Below are positions 50,236-59,310 of a DNA stretch of 64,000 bases, piece after piece. The translations under genes and the position numbers were made by a program. This DNA comes from Demequina capsici. GTDB taxonomy: Bacteria; Actinomycetota; Actinomycetes; Actinomycetales; Demequinaceae. Where the stretch lies: assembly GCF_032102965.1 (NCBI RefSeq), contig NZ_CP134880.1, positions 496,001 to 560,000 on the forward strand. The letters run 5' to 3'. Position 1 is the first letter of the stretch. Every line of letters begins with the position of its first letter. The notes beneath the pieces were generated by a model. That model worked only from the letters and a program-made list of their open reading frames with translations. It did no database searches and was not told the DNA's origin.

Positions 50236-52569
50236 GTGACGGCGCCGCCGCTCACGCTCACCGAGGACTTCGAGCGCGCGCTCGACCTCCTGGACTCGGG
50301 CGCCAGCATGTTCCTCACGGGCCGCGCGGGGACGGGCAAGTCGACGCTGATCCGGCACTTCCTCGCGACGACGGGCCGCCGCGCCATCACCGTCGCTCCC
50401 ACGGGCATCGCGGCGTTGAACGTCGACGGCTACACGATCCATCGGCTCTTCTCCTTCCCCATGGGCGTGACCGAGGAGACGGTGCGTGGTCCCGGCTACT
50501 TCCCCGGTCGCTTCGCTCAGACCCTGGCGGAGCTGGACACGCTGATCATCGACGAGGCGTCGATGGTGCGGGCGGACCTGTTCGACGCGCTCGCGGCCGC
50601 GCTCGAGAGATTCGGCCCTGCGCACGGTGAGCCCTTCGGTGGGGTGCAGCTGGTGCTCGTCGGCGACCTTCACCAGCTCCCGCCGGTGGTGAGGGACGAC
50701 GAGGTCGACCTGTTCGATGAGCGCTTCGGCACGCCGTACTTCTTCTCCGCGCGGTCGTTCGACGCGGACAGGTTCGCCGTGGTGGAGCTCACCACGGTGT
50801 TCCGCCAGATCGGCGACTCGGGTCTCGTGGACATCCTCAACGCGGTCCGTGAGGGCGTTCTCCTGGACGATGCGAGGGACGCGCTGAACGCCCGGACGGA
50901 TCCCGGCTTCGAGCCGCCCGAGGATGAGCTGTGGCTGACGCTCGCGACGACGAACCGCATCGTCGCCTCACGCAACCGTCACATGCTGGACAGGCTCCCT
51001 GCCCCTGTGCGCACGTACCGGGCGGACGTGTCCGGCGACACGGACGGTTTCGAGCATCCGACGGACGAGCACCTGGACCTCGCGGAGGGAGCACAGGTGA
51101 TGCTCCTCAACAACGATCCGTTGGACAGGTGGGCGAACGGCACGCTGGGCCGTGTGGTGGGACTCGACCGCGACCGTGACGGGCCGGTGGTGCGGGTGGG
51201 GCTGCGTGAGGGAGTCACGGTGCACGTGCGGCCGCACACCTGGGAGATCACGCGACCGGTGGCGCGGGGCGGGACGGTGGGTCGCGAGGTGGTCGGCACC
51301 TTCACCCAGCTGCCCATGAAGCTCGCGTGGGCCATCACCATCCACAAGGCCCAGGGGCAGACGCTCGACAGGGTGGTGGTGGACCTCACCGGCGGAACGT
51401 TCGCGAACGGGCAGCTGTACGTCGCGCTCAGCCGGTGCACGTCGCTGCACGGCCTGGTGCTGCGACGTGACGTGCTGCCTCGCGACCTGAAGACGGATAC
51501 GAGGATCCGACGGTTCCTCACCGCGTCGCGCACGGGAAGCAGGGACGACGCTCCGCTCGGTCGCGTGTACCTGAGCGCCCTCACCGTGGGCCAGGTGGGT
51601 GACCGGTACCGGCCGCGGCCGGTCGAGATCGCGGTGGTCACGGACGAGGGTGACGAGGCGACCACGGTGGTGAACCCCACGAGCGACCTCTACGAGGCGC
51701 AGACGGAGTTCGGCCTCACGACTCGGGACGTGCAGCTCGCGCCCGTGCTCGCCGAGGCCTGGGCGTGCCTGTCGCCGTTGCTGGCGGGACGGGTGCCGGT
51801 GGGTGTCGACATCGACAGGACGCTCGGCTGGATCGACTTCGAGCTGAAGCGCAACGGCGTCGTCGAGCCGATGGCGCTCGGCGTTGAGCTCCCTCGCGGT
51901 GCTCTGCGCAGGGACGACGCGGAGCGGCAGGGGGCACCCACCGCGCTCGAGCGCGCGCGTGCGCTCAGGGACGCGGGCGAGCGCTGGCTCTCCGAGTCCT
52001 ACGGGACGCTCGAGGGGGGCGTGCCCTTCGCGGCGTGGCCTCGCGGAAGCGGGTACCTGCAGGCGCGGGTGACGGGCCCGGATTCGGGCGGCGTCGCGGG
52101 AGGCTTCGTCGTGGGCGGGAACCTGTCCGCCGAGGACGACCCGAGCGTCGTCCTGGCCTCGCTGCTGTGCCGCGCATGGGACCGGGTGATCGACAAGGAC
52201 GAGCAGGCGCTCGCGCGGATCCGGGCCGCGGAGACGCACTTCGGCGTGGAGGTGCTGCCGGCGGGGCTCGTGCTCGACGGCCCGGTGTCCGCCGACTCGG
52301 TGCTCGCGGCGGGTGCGCGGGTGTGCTTCACAGGGACGGTGGTCTCGGCTTCACGGGGCGTGATCGATCGCGACCGCATGAGGAGGCTCGCAGCCGACGC
52401 CGGGCTCGTGCCGGTGGACACGGTGACGAAGACCAGGACGGACGTGCTGGTGGTCGCGGAACGCGGCACGCAGTCCGGCAAGGCGCGCAAGGCGGCCGAG
52501 TGGGGCAAGCCGGTGATCGCCGCCGAGGACTTCCTGGCCTGGCTCGACGGGCCACGCCGGGGCGTGTGA
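50236..52569 (+). CDS. Pif1-like DNA helicase fused to a degenerate DEDDh-exonuclease-like domain and a BRCT domain
   Basis: A 777-residue DNA-repair-type protein. Residues 1-425 are an SF1B Pif1-like helicase: Walker A GRAGTGKST (29-37), LIIDEAS, LVGDLHQLPPV, TTVFRQ, AITIHKAQGQT and QLYVALSR. Residues about 440-580 align by eye with DnaQ-type exonucleases (RPVEIAVV, VVNP, LAGRV, ARALRDA), but the Exo I acids are Ser447 and Leu449 and the Exo II Asp is Thr529, so nuclease activity should be lost. Residues about 690-775 form a BRCT domain (VCFTGTVVSASRGVIDRDRM). GTG 50236 has AGGAGG upstream. A single gene. Confidence 0.85.
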   Translation: MTAPPLTLTEDFERALDLLDSGASMFLTGRAGTGKSTLIRHFLATTGRRAITVAPTGIAALNVDGYTIHRLFSFPMGVTEETVRGPGYFPGRFAQTLAELDTLIIDEASMVRADLFDALAAALERFGPAHGEPFGGVQLVLVGDLHQLPPVVRDDEVDLFDERFGTPYFFSARSFDADRFAVVELTTVFRQIGDSGLVDILNAVREGVLLDDARDALNARTDPGFEPPEDELWLTLATTNRIVASRNRHMLDRLPAPVRTYRADVSGDTDGFEHPTDEHLDLAEGAQVMLLNNDPLDRWANGTLGRVVGLDRDRDGPVVRVGLREGVTVHVRPHTWEITRPVARGGTVGREVVGTFTQLPMKLAWAITIHKAQGQTLDRVVVDLTGGTFANGQLYVALSRCTSLHGLVLRRDVLPRDLKTDTRIRRFLTASRTGSRDDAPLGRVYLSALTVGQVGDRYRPRPVEIAVVTDEGDEATTVVNPTSDLYEAQTEFGLTTRDVQLAPVLAEAWACLSPLLAGRVPVGVDIDRTLGWIDFELKRNGVVEPMALGVELPRGALRRDDAERQGAPTALERARALRDAGERWLSESYGTLEGGVPFAAWPRGSGYLQARVTGPDSGGVAGGFVVGGNLSAEDDPSVVLASLLCRAWDRVIDKDEQALARIRAAETHFGVEVLPAGLVLDGPVSADSVLAAGARVCFTGTVVSASRGVIDRDRMRRLAADAGLVPVDTVTKTRTDVLVVAERGTQSGKARKAAEWGKPVIAAEDFLAWLDGPRRGV

Positions 52570-52729
52570 GGCGCGGGCGTTGCATCACGGTTCGGTTGCA
52601 AAGCGCGCGCTCCGGGGACGCTTGGGCCGGTCCGCGCGTTCGCGCTGAGGCACACTGTGCCTGAGGGGTGCCGGTCGATGACGCTCGCCCGGCAGCAGAG
52701 CGGACCTATCGAGAACGGGAGACGATCGC

Positions 52730-54076
52730 GTGGGATGGCGTGACCGGCTCTCCAGCCGTGGGGTGCGCGACGGGCTGACCGTCTGGATCATCGTCCTGCT
52801 GACCTCGGGTCAGGGCTTCCGGTACCTGGGCGGCCTGCCGCTGTACACGGTCGTCTGCGTCCTCACCATCGCCGCGATCGCCCTCAGCTTCCGGCCCACG
52901 TGGGCGAGCGTGAGGCTCCCGCTGCCGTTGGGCGCGTTCGTGGGGCTCGCGGCCGCGAGCGTGCTGTGGTCCGCCACGCGCGCGGTGACATCGTTGGCGG
53001 TCATCGTGATGATCGCCACCACGTTCGTGGGGGTCGTGACCGTGCGGGGCACCGGCAACCGGCGCTTCATGGTGCTGCTCTACCGCGGCTTCCAGATCTC
53101 GCTGCTCCTGGGGATCGCGCTCGAGCTGTGGGCCGCGATCGTGGTGCGTGGGCCGGTCTACCCGCCGATGCACGACCTGACGTCGCTCACCCATGACAAG
53201 AACGTCTCCGGCGACACCATCACCTGGTCGGACGGGCTGCTGTTCCATGGCGGCCCGATTCAGGGCTGGGTGGGCAATCGCAACCCCTTCGGCCTCGTGG
53301 CGCTGCTGACCGCGATCACGGGCGTGATCGTCCTGCTCGAGCGGCTCGTCGGCAGGGTCGACGTGGTCGCGACCCTGATCGCGGCCGGCGCGGTCCACCT
53401 GCTGACGATGTCCGCCACGGTCACGGTGACCGCGCTGTACCTGTTCGGCATCACGCTGGCGGCGTTCTGGATCCGCCGTGCGCCGCCGGGCGGCAAGAAG
53501 GCGATCTCGCGCGTCGTGCTGGCGTTGTCGGCGATCGCTGCCGTGCTCACCATCAAGTACCGCGACGAGATCTTCGGCCTGGTGGATCGCGGCTCCGATC
53601 TGACCAACCGCACCGAGATCTGGAAGCAGGTCATCCAGGCCGCGGAGCTGCGCCCCGAGGGCTGGGGGTATGTCGGCTACTGGCCCGTGTGGGAGGAGCC
53701 GTACAAGGGGATGGCGGATCGCGCAGGCGTGCTCGCCACCCACGCGCACAACGCGTTCCTCGACGCATGGCTCCAGCTGGGGCTGGTGGGCCTGGCGCTG
53801 CTCGTCGCGATCGTGGTGCTGATGTTCGGCGCGTCCTGGCGCCTCGTGGAGCGCGCCGACAAGGGCGACACCTACATCCCGCTCGGCTGGACGCTGCTGA
53901 CGGTCGCGCTGGTGCTGCAGTCGCTCACCGAGTCGCGGATGCTCGTCGAGGGCGGGTGGTTCCTGGTGGTGGTGCTCTATCTGTCCGCGCCCCAGGTCTT
54001 CAGGCTGACGCTGGTCGACGAGTCGCTCGTGCATCGTGGCACCCCAGGGAGGACGGACGCCGACGAGCTCCGCTAG
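52730..54076 (+). CDS. O-antigen ligase family (Wzy/WaaL-like) membrane protein
   Basis: A 448-residue polytopic protein with about ten to twelve hydrophobic helices and a large extracytoplasmic loop (about residues 290-345) containing RTEIWKQVIQAAELRPEGWG and the conserved ATHAHNAFLDAWLQLGLVGL, the Wzy_C signature with the histidine seen in O-antigen ligases and polymerases. In a Gram-positive it would act in cell-surface polysaccharide polymerisation or attachment. GTG 52730 has GGGAGA upstream. It stands alone; no polysaccharide cluster adjoins it. Confidence 0.85.
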   Translation: MGWRDRLSSRGVRDGLTVWIIVLLTSGQGFRYLGGLPLYTVVCVLTIAAIALSFRPTWASVRLPLPLGAFVGLAAASVLWSATRAVTSLAVIVMIATTFVGVVTVRGTGNRRFMVLLYRGFQISLLLGIALELWAAIVVRGPVYPPMHDLTSLTHDKNVSGDTITWSDGLLFHGGPIQGWVGNRNPFGLVALLTAITGVIVLLERLVGRVDVVATLIAAGAVHLLTMSATVTVTALYLFGITLAAFWIRRAPPGGKKAISRVVLALSAIAAVLTIKYRDEIFGLVDRGSDLTNRTEIWKQVIQAAELRPEGWGYVGYWPVWEEPYKGMADRAGVLATHAHNAFLDAWLQLGLVGLALLVAIVVLMFGASWRLVERADKGDTYIPLGWTLLTVALVLQSLTESRMLVEGGWFLVVVLYLSAPQVFRLTLVDESLVHRGTPGRTDADELR

Positions 54077-54077
54077 T

Positions 54078-54098
54078 TGTTATAGTTCTTCTATAACA
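54078..54098. promoter_or_regulatory. YtrA-type GntR operator
   Basis: Perfect 8-bp arms TGTTATAG (54078-54085) and CTATAACA (54091-54098) separated by five bases, 25 bp before ATG 54123. The AT-rich motif stands out in GC-rich DNA and contains TATAGT/TATAAC, which can also be the -10 element. It is the likely binding site of the GntR protein encoded at 55102. Confidence 0.75.
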
Positions 54099-54122
54099 TC
54101 CAAGCGAGAGGGGAGACGCGCG

Positions 54123-55118
54123 ATGACGCAGGACCGCACCGTCGCCCGAGCGATCCAGGTCGGCATCGTCGCCCCAGCCGTGCTCGTCGCCGTGGGCGTC
54201 GCCCTACAGATCGCCAGCCGCGACCAGCTGCCTGCCCGCGTCGTCACGCATTGGGGTCCGCAGGGGCCCGACGGGTTCGGCTCGCCATGGACGTTCACCT
54301 TCCTCACGCTGGTCGCCGGGCTCGGCATCCCCGCGCTCATGACCGTCTTCTCGATACCGGCCATGCGGCGCGGAGAACGCAGCCCCATGCTGCGGCTCAT
54401 GCCCGCGATCGGGCTCGGATTCGCCGCCCTCATCGTCACCCTGTCCACCGGATCGCTCCTCGTGCAGCGCGGGATGGACGAGGGGTCGGCCCCGGGCATC
54501 GGCCCGATCGTGATCGCCTCCTACGCCGCCGCCATCCTCGCGGGGCTCGTCGGGTGGGCGTCCCAGCCGCGCCAGGAGCTGATCCAGCCCAGCGAACGAC
54601 GCGTCGACCCCCTGATCGTCGCCCCCGGGGAGCGCGTCGCCTGGGTGGGCCGCGCCGAGGCCGGAGGCGGGCTCCTCGCGATCCTCGTGGGCGTGGCTCT
54701 CGCCCTCAGCGCCGGCGCGGTGTGGATGTGGATGGCCGGCGATCCCGCCCCCGCCCTGATCCTCACCGGCGTGGCGGCGCTGATCGCCGTGCTCGCCGGC
54801 GCGACCACCAGCTTCACCGTCCGTGCCGACCTCAGCGGGCTGGTGGTGCGCTCCCACGTCGGCATCCCGCGCTTCAGGGTGCCGGCGGCCGATATCGCTG
54901 AGGTCTCCGTCATCGACGTCAGCGGGCTGGCACAGTTCGGCGGATGGGGCGTGCGCGTCGTCCCCGGCGCCACCGGCATCGTCCTGCGCAACGGCTCAGC
55001 GCTGCAGGTGACCCGACGGGGCGGTCGCCGCCTCGTCGTGACCATCGACGACGCAGCCACGATCGCGGCCGTGCTCGCTGCCGCCTCCGAGGCAGGGTCG
55101 CATGCTGATCAGGACTGA
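54123..55118 (+). CDS. DUF1648-containing membrane protein
   Basis: A 331-residue membrane protein. The N-terminal helix is followed by the DUF1648 signature LPARVVTHWGPQGPDGFGS, then further helices (total about six) and a C-terminal beta-rich soluble domain (about 235-325, FTVRADLSGLVVRSHVGIPRF) that looks PH-like. ATG 54123 has GAGAGGGGAG upstream. It overlaps the GntR gene by 17 bp and shares its operator. Family members are often partnered with YtrA-type repressors; the function is unknown, possibly envelope stress. Confidence 0.82.
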   Translation: MTQDRTVARAIQVGIVAPAVLVAVGVALQIASRDQLPARVVTHWGPQGPDGFGSPWTFTFLTLVAGLGIPALMTVFSIPAMRRGERSPMLRLMPAIGLGFAALIVTLSTGSLLVQRGMDEGSAPGIGPIVIASYAAAILAGLVGWASQPRQELIQPSERRVDPLIVAPGERVAWVGRAEAGGGLLAILVGVALALSAGAVWMWMAGDPAPALILTGVAALIAVLAGATTSFTVRADLSGLVVRSHVGIPRFRVPAADIAEVSVIDVSGLAQFGGWGVRVVPGATGIVLRNGSALQVTRRGGRRLVVTIDDAATIAAVLAAASEAGSHADQD

Positions 55119-55476
55119 CCCCGCCTCCGACGCGCCCCTGTACGACCAGATCGCCGCGTCCGTCCGCGCGGAGACCGCCGCCGGACGCCTGGCGCCTGGC
55201 GACCGCCTCCCGTCCGCTCGAGACGTGGCCGAGGCCCTCGACGTCAACCTCCACACCGTCCTGCGCGCGTACCAGGCGCTGCGCGATGAGGGCCTCGTGG
55301 AGATGCGGCGTGGGCGCGGCGCCATCATCACCGAGCGCGCGGCGGCGTATGAGCATCTCAGCGACGAGGTCGCCGCGCTGATGGCCCGTGCGCGCGAGCT
55401 CGGCCTGGAGGTGGACGCCGTCGTGGCCCTGCTGCGCGCGCACGATCCCGGCTCGCCTGGCGACACCTCGACGTAA
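55102..55476 (+). CDS. GntR family regulator, YtrA subfamily
   Basis: A 124-residue regulator: winged helix at 10-75 (PLYDQIAASVRAETAAGRLAPGDRLPS, ARDVAEALDVNLHTVLRAYQALRDEGLVEMRRGRG) and a short C-terminal dimerisation helix, the compact YtrA form that lacks a large effector domain. It is translationally coupled to the DUF1648 gene. The operator at 54078-54098 makes autoregulation very likely. Confidence 0.9.
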   Translation: MLIRTDPASDAPLYDQIAASVRAETAAGRLAPGDRLPSARDVAEALDVNLHTVLRAYQALRDEGLVEMRRGRGAIITERAAAYEHLSDEVAALMARARELGLEVDAVVALLRAHDPGSPGDTST

Positions 55477-55597
55477 CACGTCGTCCCCTACGATCAGCAA
55501 CGGAACGACCACGCCGCCGACGCCTGCGTCCCGCCGCGGCGAACGCACCGTTCGAGCGGGTCGGAGTCGGCAACTGACACCTGAGGAGACCTGACCC

Positions 55598-56332
55598 ATG
55601 ACCCAGCGCACCGCCGTCGTCACCGGAGCCTCGAGCGGCATCGGTGAGGCCACCGCCCGCCAGCTCGCGGCCGACGGATGGAACGTGGTGCTCGGCGCCC
55701 GCCGCCTCGACCGTCTCGAGGCCCTCGCCGCAGAGATCGGCGGCACCGCGCTCGCGCTCGACGTCACGGACCCCGCCTCGGTCGAGGCCTTCTGCGACGC
55801 CATCCCGGTCGTCAGCCTGCTCGTCGCGAACGCAGGCGGCGCGTTCGGCACCACCTCCGTCGCGGAGGCCGACGACGACGAGTGGCTGCGCATGTTCGAT
55901 GTGAACGTCATGGGCACCGTGCGCACCGTCCGCGGCCTGCTCCCCAAGCTGATCGCGTCGGGCGACGGCCAGGTGGTGACCCTCGGCTCGATCGCCGCGC
56001 TCGAGCCCTACCCCGGCGGTGCCGGCTACAACGCCGCCAAGCACGCCGTGAAGGCGCTGACGAGAGTCCTCCGGCTCGAGATGAAGGGTCAGCCGATCCG
56101 GGTGTCCGAGATCGACCCCGGGCTGGTGGAGACGGAGTTCTCGGTGGTGCGCTTCGAGGGCGACCAGGAGCGGGCGGACAAGGTCTACGAAGGCATGACG
56201 CCGCTGGTCGCGCAGGACATCGCCGAGGCGATCGCCTGGGTCGCCTCGCGGCCGTCGCACGTGAACATCGACTCCATGCTGATCATGCCGCGCGCGCAGG
56301 TGTCCGCCCAGGTGGTGCACCGCGAGCTGTGA
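55598..56332 (+). CDS. Short-chain dehydrogenase/reductase (YdfG-like)
   Basis: A 244-residue classical SDR with cofactor motif TGASSGIG (9-16), ANAG (77-80), catalytic Ser131, Tyr144 and Lys148 (YNAAK). The sequence ends with a region (VNIDSMLIMPRAQ) typical of YdfG-type NADP-dependent 3-hydroxy-acid/serine dehydrogenases. ATG 55598 has GAGGAG nine bases upstream. Monocistronic; it converges on the AI-2E gene with a gap of 6 bp. Physiological substrate uncertain. Confidence 0.9.
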   Translation: MTQRTAVVTGASSGIGEATARQLAADGWNVVLGARRLDRLEALAAEIGGTALALDVTDPASVEAFCDAIPVVSLLVANAGGAFGTTSVAEADDDEWLRMFDVNVMGTVRTVRGLLPKLIASGDGQVVTLGSIAALEPYPGGAGYNAAKHAVKALTRVLRLEMKGQPIRVSEIDPGLVETEFSVVRFEGDQERADKVYEGMTPLVAQDIAEAIAWVASRPSHVNIDSMLIMPRAQVSAQVVHREL

Positions 56333-56338
56333 GGCGGC

Positions 56339-57574
56339 TCAGTCGCGCGGACGTCGGAACAGGCTGCCGATGCGGGTGAGGCCCCGCCGCAGCGCCCCTG
56401 GCTCGTCGGGCTCCTCGACGGGCTCCTCGTCAGCGGCGACCTCCTCGTCGATCACCGCGTAGGTACGGCCGGTGTTCTTGATGATCGCCGTGATGAGCGC
56501 CGCGATCGGCAGTGCCATGAAAGCGCCCATCGGTCCTGCGAGCGCACCGCCCGCGATGGCCCCGCCGAACGCGACCGCGCCGTTGAGCTCCATGGTCTTC
56601 GAGGACAGCTTGGGGCTCAGCGCGTAGTTCTCGAGCTGCTGGTAGATCAGGACCCACACGAGCAGGCCGATCGCGTTGGCCACGCCCACCACGGCGAGCG
56701 TGATGAGGATCGGCAGCGCGGCGCCCAGGTAGGTGCCGATGAACGGGATGAACGTGGAGACGAACCCCATGAACATGGCGAGCGGCAAGGCGTACACCAG
56801 GTCGAGCCCGACGATCAGCATGGCGACGAAGCCGAGACCGCCGCACACCGACGCGAGCAGCAGGCGGGAGTAGAAGTAGCCTCCGGTCTGCTCGATCGAG
56901 GTGGTGGCGACCCACTTGAACACGCGCTGACGCTCCGGGGGCATCCGCGACATGACCGCGCGCATGACGCGAGGCCAGTCGGCGGCCAGGTAGAACGCGA
57001 ACATCGCGATGGTCATCAGGTTGAACACGGCGCCGATGCCCGAGGACACCGCGCCGAGCGCGCCCGAGGCCCATTGCTGCACGAGCTTCGCGAGCGCGCT
57101 CGTCTCGTCGGTCGCATCGCCCTGGTCGAGCAACGGGGAGCCGAACATGCCCTCCCACCAGGTGTTCAGGTGCTCGAACCAGACGGCGGCAGCGGAGCTG
57201 ACCTCCTGGGCGAACCGCACGATGCCGGGGATCAGCACCACCACGAGCAGCACGACGACGAGCAGCGCAGCCAGGTAGATGATCCCGACGGCCGCGCCCC
57301 TGCGCATGCCGAAACGACGGGTGAGCGCCTCGACGCCGGGGATCATCGCCAGCGCGAAGAACAGGGCGATGCCCAGGAGCCCAAGGAAGTGCGACAGCTG
57401 GCCGATCGCCCACAGGCCCGCGGCGACCGCCAGGCCGACCGCGACGATCTTCCACAGCACCGTCCAGATGAGCCTGTCCGCCCAGGCGGGGAGCGAGGCG
57501 GCGGGACGATTCGCGGCGTCGGTGCGGGCCGCGGCGATGACGTCGGCGGGCAGGTCGGTCGCGTCGGCTGCCAT
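56339..57574 (-). CDS. AI-2E family transporter (PerM/YdiK-like)
   Basis: A 411-residue membrane protein with about eight helices, a large extracytoplasmic region after helix three (about 110-165) and the family motifs FVSTFIPFIGTYLGAALP and LENYALSPKLSSKTMELN. The C-terminus is acidic (DEEVAADEEPVEEPDEP). Members export AI-2, sodium or unknown solutes. It starts 2 bp after the HdeD-like gene stop, so it is co-transcribed. Confidence 0.88.
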   Translation of the reverse strand: MAADATDLPADVIAAARTDAANRPAASLPAWADRLIWTVLWKIVAVGLAVAAGLWAIGQLSHFLGLLGIALFFALAMIPGVEALTRRFGMRRGAAVGIIYLAALLVVVLLVVVLIPGIVRFAQEVSSAAAVWFEHLNTWWEGMFGSPLLDQGDATDETSALAKLVQQWASGALGAVSSGIGAVFNLMTIAMFAFYLAADWPRVMRAVMSRMPPERQRVFKWVATTSIEQTGGYFYSRLLLASVCGGLGFVAMLIVGLDLVYALPLAMFMGFVSTFIPFIGTYLGAALPILITLAVVGVANAIGLLVWVLIYQQLENYALSPKLSSKTMELNGAVAFGGAIAGGALAGPMGAFMALPIAALITAIIKNTGRTYAVIDEEVAADEEPVEEPDEPGALRRGLTRIGSLFRRPRD

Positions 57575-57576
57575 GG

Positions 57577-58224
57577 TCAGGCCGCCTTGAGGGAGCGCCG
57601 CATCGTGAAGGAGCGCACGAGGCCCGCGACGCCCAGCAGGATCAGGGCGAACGCGGTGAAGGCGACGAACACGACCGCGGTCCAGCCGGGGATCACCAGC
57701 ACCACGATGCCTGCGAGCAGCGACAGCGCGCCCGCGGCGATCGCCCAGCCTCGCGAGCGCGCGTTGCTCGAGTCGACCAGCGCCATCACGCCCTCGACGA
57801 TCCAGCCGAGGCCCACCATGAGGACGGTGATCAGCAGCAGGACCTTCGCGCTCGAGTCGAGGTTGCGCAGCATGACCACGCCACCGATCACGAGCAGCAT
57901 GCCGAAGATCAGCATCACCGCGCGCATCGCGCCCGAGTAGCCCGTGCGGAGCGCGCCGATCACCAGGCGGAGCACGCCGGACAGCAGGAAGTTGATCGCG
58001 ACCAGCGCGGCGCCCACCTTGAGCGTGGCGCTGGGCCAGATCGCGAGCACCAGGCCCAGCAGCAGCGACACGGCTCCGAGGAAGCCGACGACGCCGCTCA
58101 TCGCCTTGACCACCTGGGGCGGCGGCGGTGCGTCGTCCAGGCTGACGAACATCGCCATCATCCCCTGCGCCCCGCGCGGCACCTCGGTCGACGGAGCACC
58201 GTTCTCCTCGTCCCCAGCGGTCAT
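57577..58224 (-). CDS. HdeD-like (DUF308) membrane protein
   Basis: A 215-residue protein with a polar 45-residue N-terminus and six hydrophobic helices in three pairs, as in the HdeD/DUF308 family associated with acid resistance in E. coli. ATG 58224 is chosen because GAGGAG lies six bases upstream; GTG 58242 is in frame. It is the first gene of an operon with the AI-2E transporter. Confidence 0.82.
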   Translation of the reverse strand: MTAGDEENGAPSTEVPRGAQGMMAMFVSLDDAPPPPQVVKAMSGVVGFLGAVSLLLGLVLAIWPSATLKVGAALVAINFLLSGVLRLVIGALRTGYSGAMRAVMLIFGMLLVIGGVVMLRNLDSSAKVLLLITVLMVGLGWIVEGVMALVDSSNARSRGWAIAAGALSLLAGIVVLVIPGWTAVVFVAFTAFALILLGVAGLVRSFTMRRSLKAA

Positions 58225-58275
58225 CTCTCGCTCCTCGCGCACGTTCGCGGAGGCGCGTCCCCCGCTGCGTCGAAC

Positions 58276-59310
58276 CTACCGGCGTGCGACTGCGGGCGCC
58301 AGGGCTACCAGCGAGAACAGGTCCTTCGGGTCCGCAGGCTCGGCGATCAGGTCGATCTCCGTGGCGTACGCGGTGCCGGACACGCGGTCGCGCAGGAAGC
58401 GCAGCGCGGAGAAGTCGTTGATCGCGAAGCCGACGGAGTCGAACACGGTGATCTGCTCGGCGCTGGTGCGGCCGGGGAGCTGTCCGTCGACCACGCGCCA
58501 CAGGTCGGTCGTGGGGTGGTCCGCGCCGAGCTTCTGGATCTCGCCCTCGATGAGGGTCTGCGGGTGGAACTCCACGAACGTGTCGCCGCGCAGCAGGATC
58601 GCCGGGTCGAGCTCGGTCTTGCCCGGGCTGTCGCCTCCGATCGCGTTGAGGTGCATGCCGGGCTCGATCATGTCGTCCGTGAGGATCGTCGCGTTGACCT
58701 TGTCGGCGGTGCAGGTGGTGACCACGTCGGCCCCCGCGACCGCGTCGGACGCGGAGGCGGCGCGGTGCACCCTGAAGCCGAGCGCGGTGGCGTTGCGCTC
58801 GAACTTGTCCATCGCCGCCGGGTCCACGTCCCAGATGCGCAGGTCGTTCAGCCCGAGCACCTCGCGCATGCCGAGAGCCTGGAACTCCGACTGCGAGCCG
58901 GTGCCGATCAGGGCGTGGACGCGCGAGTCGGGTCGCGCCAGGTGACGCGCCGCCATCGCCGACGTGGCGGCCGTGCGCAGGGCCGTGAGGAGCGACATCT
59001 CGGCGAGCATCAGCGGGTAGCCGGTGGCCATGTCGGACAGCGCGCCGAACGCGGTGACGGTCTGGAGGCCGCGCGAGGGGTTGATGGGGTGGCCGTTCAC
59101 GTACTTGAAGCCGTACAGCTCCGCATCGGCGGTGGGCATCAGCTCGATCACCCCGTGCTCGGAGTGCGCCGGCACCCGCGGGGCCTTGTCGAACTGCTCC
59201 CAGCGGCGGTAGTCGTCCTCGAGGTAGGTCACGAGGTCGGCGATCAGGCCGGCGACGCCCTCCTGCGCCATCCAGCGGCTCATGCTCGCGACGTCGACGA
59301 ACTGGACCAT
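58276..59310 (-). CDS. Ornithine cyclodeaminase
   Basis: A 344-residue enzyme of the ornithine cyclodeaminase/mu-crystallin family that converts ornithine to proline plus ammonia using bound NAD. Visible features are TALRTAATSAMAARHLARPDS, the Rossmann loop ALIGTGSQSEFQ, VTTCTADK, and GDSPGKTELD with the catalytic-type Asp. ATG 59310 has GAGGAGG seven bases upstream and overlaps the preceding stop by one base. Pairing with an arginine-dihydrolase-like gene supports ornithine as substrate. Confidence 0.9.
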   Translation of the reverse strand: MVQFVDVASMSRWMAQEGVAGLIADLVTYLEDDYRRWEQFDKAPRVPAHSEHGVIELMPTADAELYGFKYVNGHPINPSRGLQTVTAFGALSDMATGYPLMLAEMSLLTALRTAATSAMAARHLARPDSRVHALIGTGSQSEFQALGMREVLGLNDLRIWDVDPAAMDKFERNATALGFRVHRAASASDAVAGADVVTTCTADKVNATILTDDMIEPGMHLNAIGGDSPGKTELDPAILLRGDTFVEFHPQTLIEGEIQKLGADHPTTDLWRVVDGQLPGRTSAEQITVFDSVGFAINDFSALRFLRDRVSGTAYATEIDLIAEPADPKDLFSLVALAPAVARR

